The notes below the pieces were generated by a model, which saw nothing but the letters and a program-made list of their open reading frames with translations, was not told the DNA's origin and searched no databases. The position numbers and the translations under genes were made by a program. DNA of 64,000 nucleotides, taken from Ahniella affigens (GTDB lineage: Bacteria > Pseudomonadota > Gammaproteobacteria > Xanthomonadales > Ahniellaceae). The stretch spans positions 5,611,001-5,675,000 of the forward strand of contig NZ_CP027860.1 of the NCBI RefSeq assembly GCF_003015185.1. The letters run 5' to 3'. Numbering within the stretch: the first letter of the stretch is position 1; each line of letters begins with the position of its first letter. This document shows positions 63,345 through 64,000 of this stretch, one piece after another.

Positions 63345-64000
63345 TTATGGGGGAAACGGCGGCTTCCGAAGACGGGGGCCATTGGGATCACGACTGGCCA
63401 GCAGCCATAGGGTTTCGTTGCCAACCACGCCATCGGCGCTCAGGCCGAAACGATGTTGCAACTCCAGAACCCGGATTCGGGTTCGGTCGTCAAACACCGC
63501 ATCGCTTGGCACACTGACTTGGTCAAAGTCGCGCAGCCGAAGGTGCAGCCACGTGACGGCCGGCCCTTCCGCGCGGAGCGCCAGCGGCGACTCGATACTG
63601 ACAGCCGGCGCGTAAAGTCCAATGTAGTCGCCAACCCAGCGTTGCTCCAGTTCGGCACGACCGACACGCTCGCGACGACTGCCGAAATCGAGCGCAATGC
63701 GCTCCAGATCGACGCCGACGAGACGTACCCAGCGACTGTCCCCACCATCGCGAAGGAGCAGAAATACGGGCCGGTCGATCTCGCCAAGTTGCGTCAGGTT
63801 GCTCTTGCCGCGCCAGCAGCGCAGACGATCGTCCAGCCGCTCCGGACAAAGCAGCACCCGATCCAGCAACGCCGGATCCGCCGACCACTCCTTGAGCCAG
63901 CGGCGCGCCAACTGCTGTTCGTATTCACGCGCCATGGGCCGGTCTTCATCAAGAATCTCGGCCAGCGTGACGGGCGCCGGTGGGGCCGGTATGACCGGTT
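63345..64000 (-). CDS. gspA: GspA/ExeA-like ATPase, C-terminal part (5' end cut by window)
   Basis: The visible 218 residues form the C-terminal part: a peptidase C39-like/papain-like stretch and a peptidoglycan-binding domain (VFDDRTRIRVLELQHRFGLSADGVVGNETLWLL). The frame stays open to the window edge, so the AAA+ ATPase part lies outside. Seven bases separate it from gspB. The pair GspA-GspB is well known in Aeromonas as ExeA-ExeB. Confidence 0.82.
   Translation of the reverse strand, partial: PVIPAPPAPVTLAEILDEDRPMAREYEQQLARRWLKEWSADPALLDRVLLCPERLDDRLRCWRGKSNLTQLGEIDRPVFLLLRDGGDSRWVRLVGVDLERIALDFGSRRERVGRAELEQRWVGDYIGLYAPAVSIESPLALRAEGPAVTWLHLRLRDFDQVSVPSDAVFDDRTRIRVLELQHRFGLSADGVVGNETLWLLASRDPNGPRLRKPPFPP

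Noticed and set aside
1-64000. tRNA, rRNA, CRISPR arrays, insertion sequences and prophage
   Set aside because: No cloverleaf-like sequence, regular spacer array, transposase or phage gene was seen. Repeats present are codon repeats or short intergenic palindromes.

Overview
The window is about 64 kb of GC-rich chromosomal DNA from a gammaproteobacterium, most likely of the order Lysobacterales (Xanthomonadales), perhaps the Rhodanobacteraceae side. This rests on gene content and order: purM-purN divergent from DUF2066/pgsA-like/perM/hda, an Ax21-like barrel protein, GspA/GspB, PyrR with PyrB, lpoA-yraN, lptM-dapF-DUF484, and many ADOP, NTF2-like and repeat-rich secreted proteins. The assignment is inference; there is no rRNA or tRNA in the window to confirm it. 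I saw no phage, insertion sequence, CRISPR array or plasmid backbone. Most of the window is ordinary housekeeping DNA with small accessory patches.

Layout. 1-3.9 kb: PadR regulator, ADOP-type orphan permease and a HlyD/MacA-like adaptor (cut by the window edge). The adaptor has its own near-perfect sigma-54 promoter and a palindromic upstream site. 4-8.6 kb: Ax21-like protein and the operon DUF2066 - CDP-alcohol phosphatidyltransferase - perM - hda - trmL. 8.9-10.5 kb: purM-purN. 10.8-24.7 kb: secreted beta-helix protein, acyl-CoA ligase, rsmI, lpoA-yraN-FAD oxidase, nucleoside hydrolase, then plsY translationally coupled to a DAK2-DegV fusion (a one-chain candidate fatty-acid kinase), and small enzymes. 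24.8-26.5 kb: a secreted protein with a basic N-terminus, a Tyr-rich middle and about 210 residues built almost only of Ala and Glu. 26.6-31.3 kb: lptM-dapF-DUF484-phosphatase operon and oligopeptidase B. 31.4-38.2 kb: non-coding stretch and an Ala/Lys histone H1-like gene, AraC regulator, serine hydrolase, sigma factor with a small membrane partner, TPR protein. 38.3-42.5 kb: a large gingipain-like (C25) protease. 42.8-47.3 kb: gspF-ftsE-ftsX-double receiver-ung operon. 47.6-52.8 kb: pyrR-pyrB, OmpA-like, sufT, DUF2541, NDH-2. 52.9-57.6 kb: rpsU-yqeY, metallopeptidase, deaminase, pmbA, darP. 57.7-64 kb: PilZ protein coupled to DUF1631 protein, thioesterase, rhomboid protease, gspB and gspA (cut by the window edge).

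Genes that probably work together: FakA/FakB-like fusion with PlsY (acyl-phosphate made, then used to start phospholipid synthesis); GspA/GspB with GspF (type II secretion, a plausible exit route for the beta-helix protein, C25 protease and other signal-peptide proteins); PilZ with DUF1631 (possible c-di-GMP signalling); PadR, ADOP and HlyD (efflux or envelope stress). Many operon junctions use ATGA or TGATG overlaps, so translational coupling is common here.
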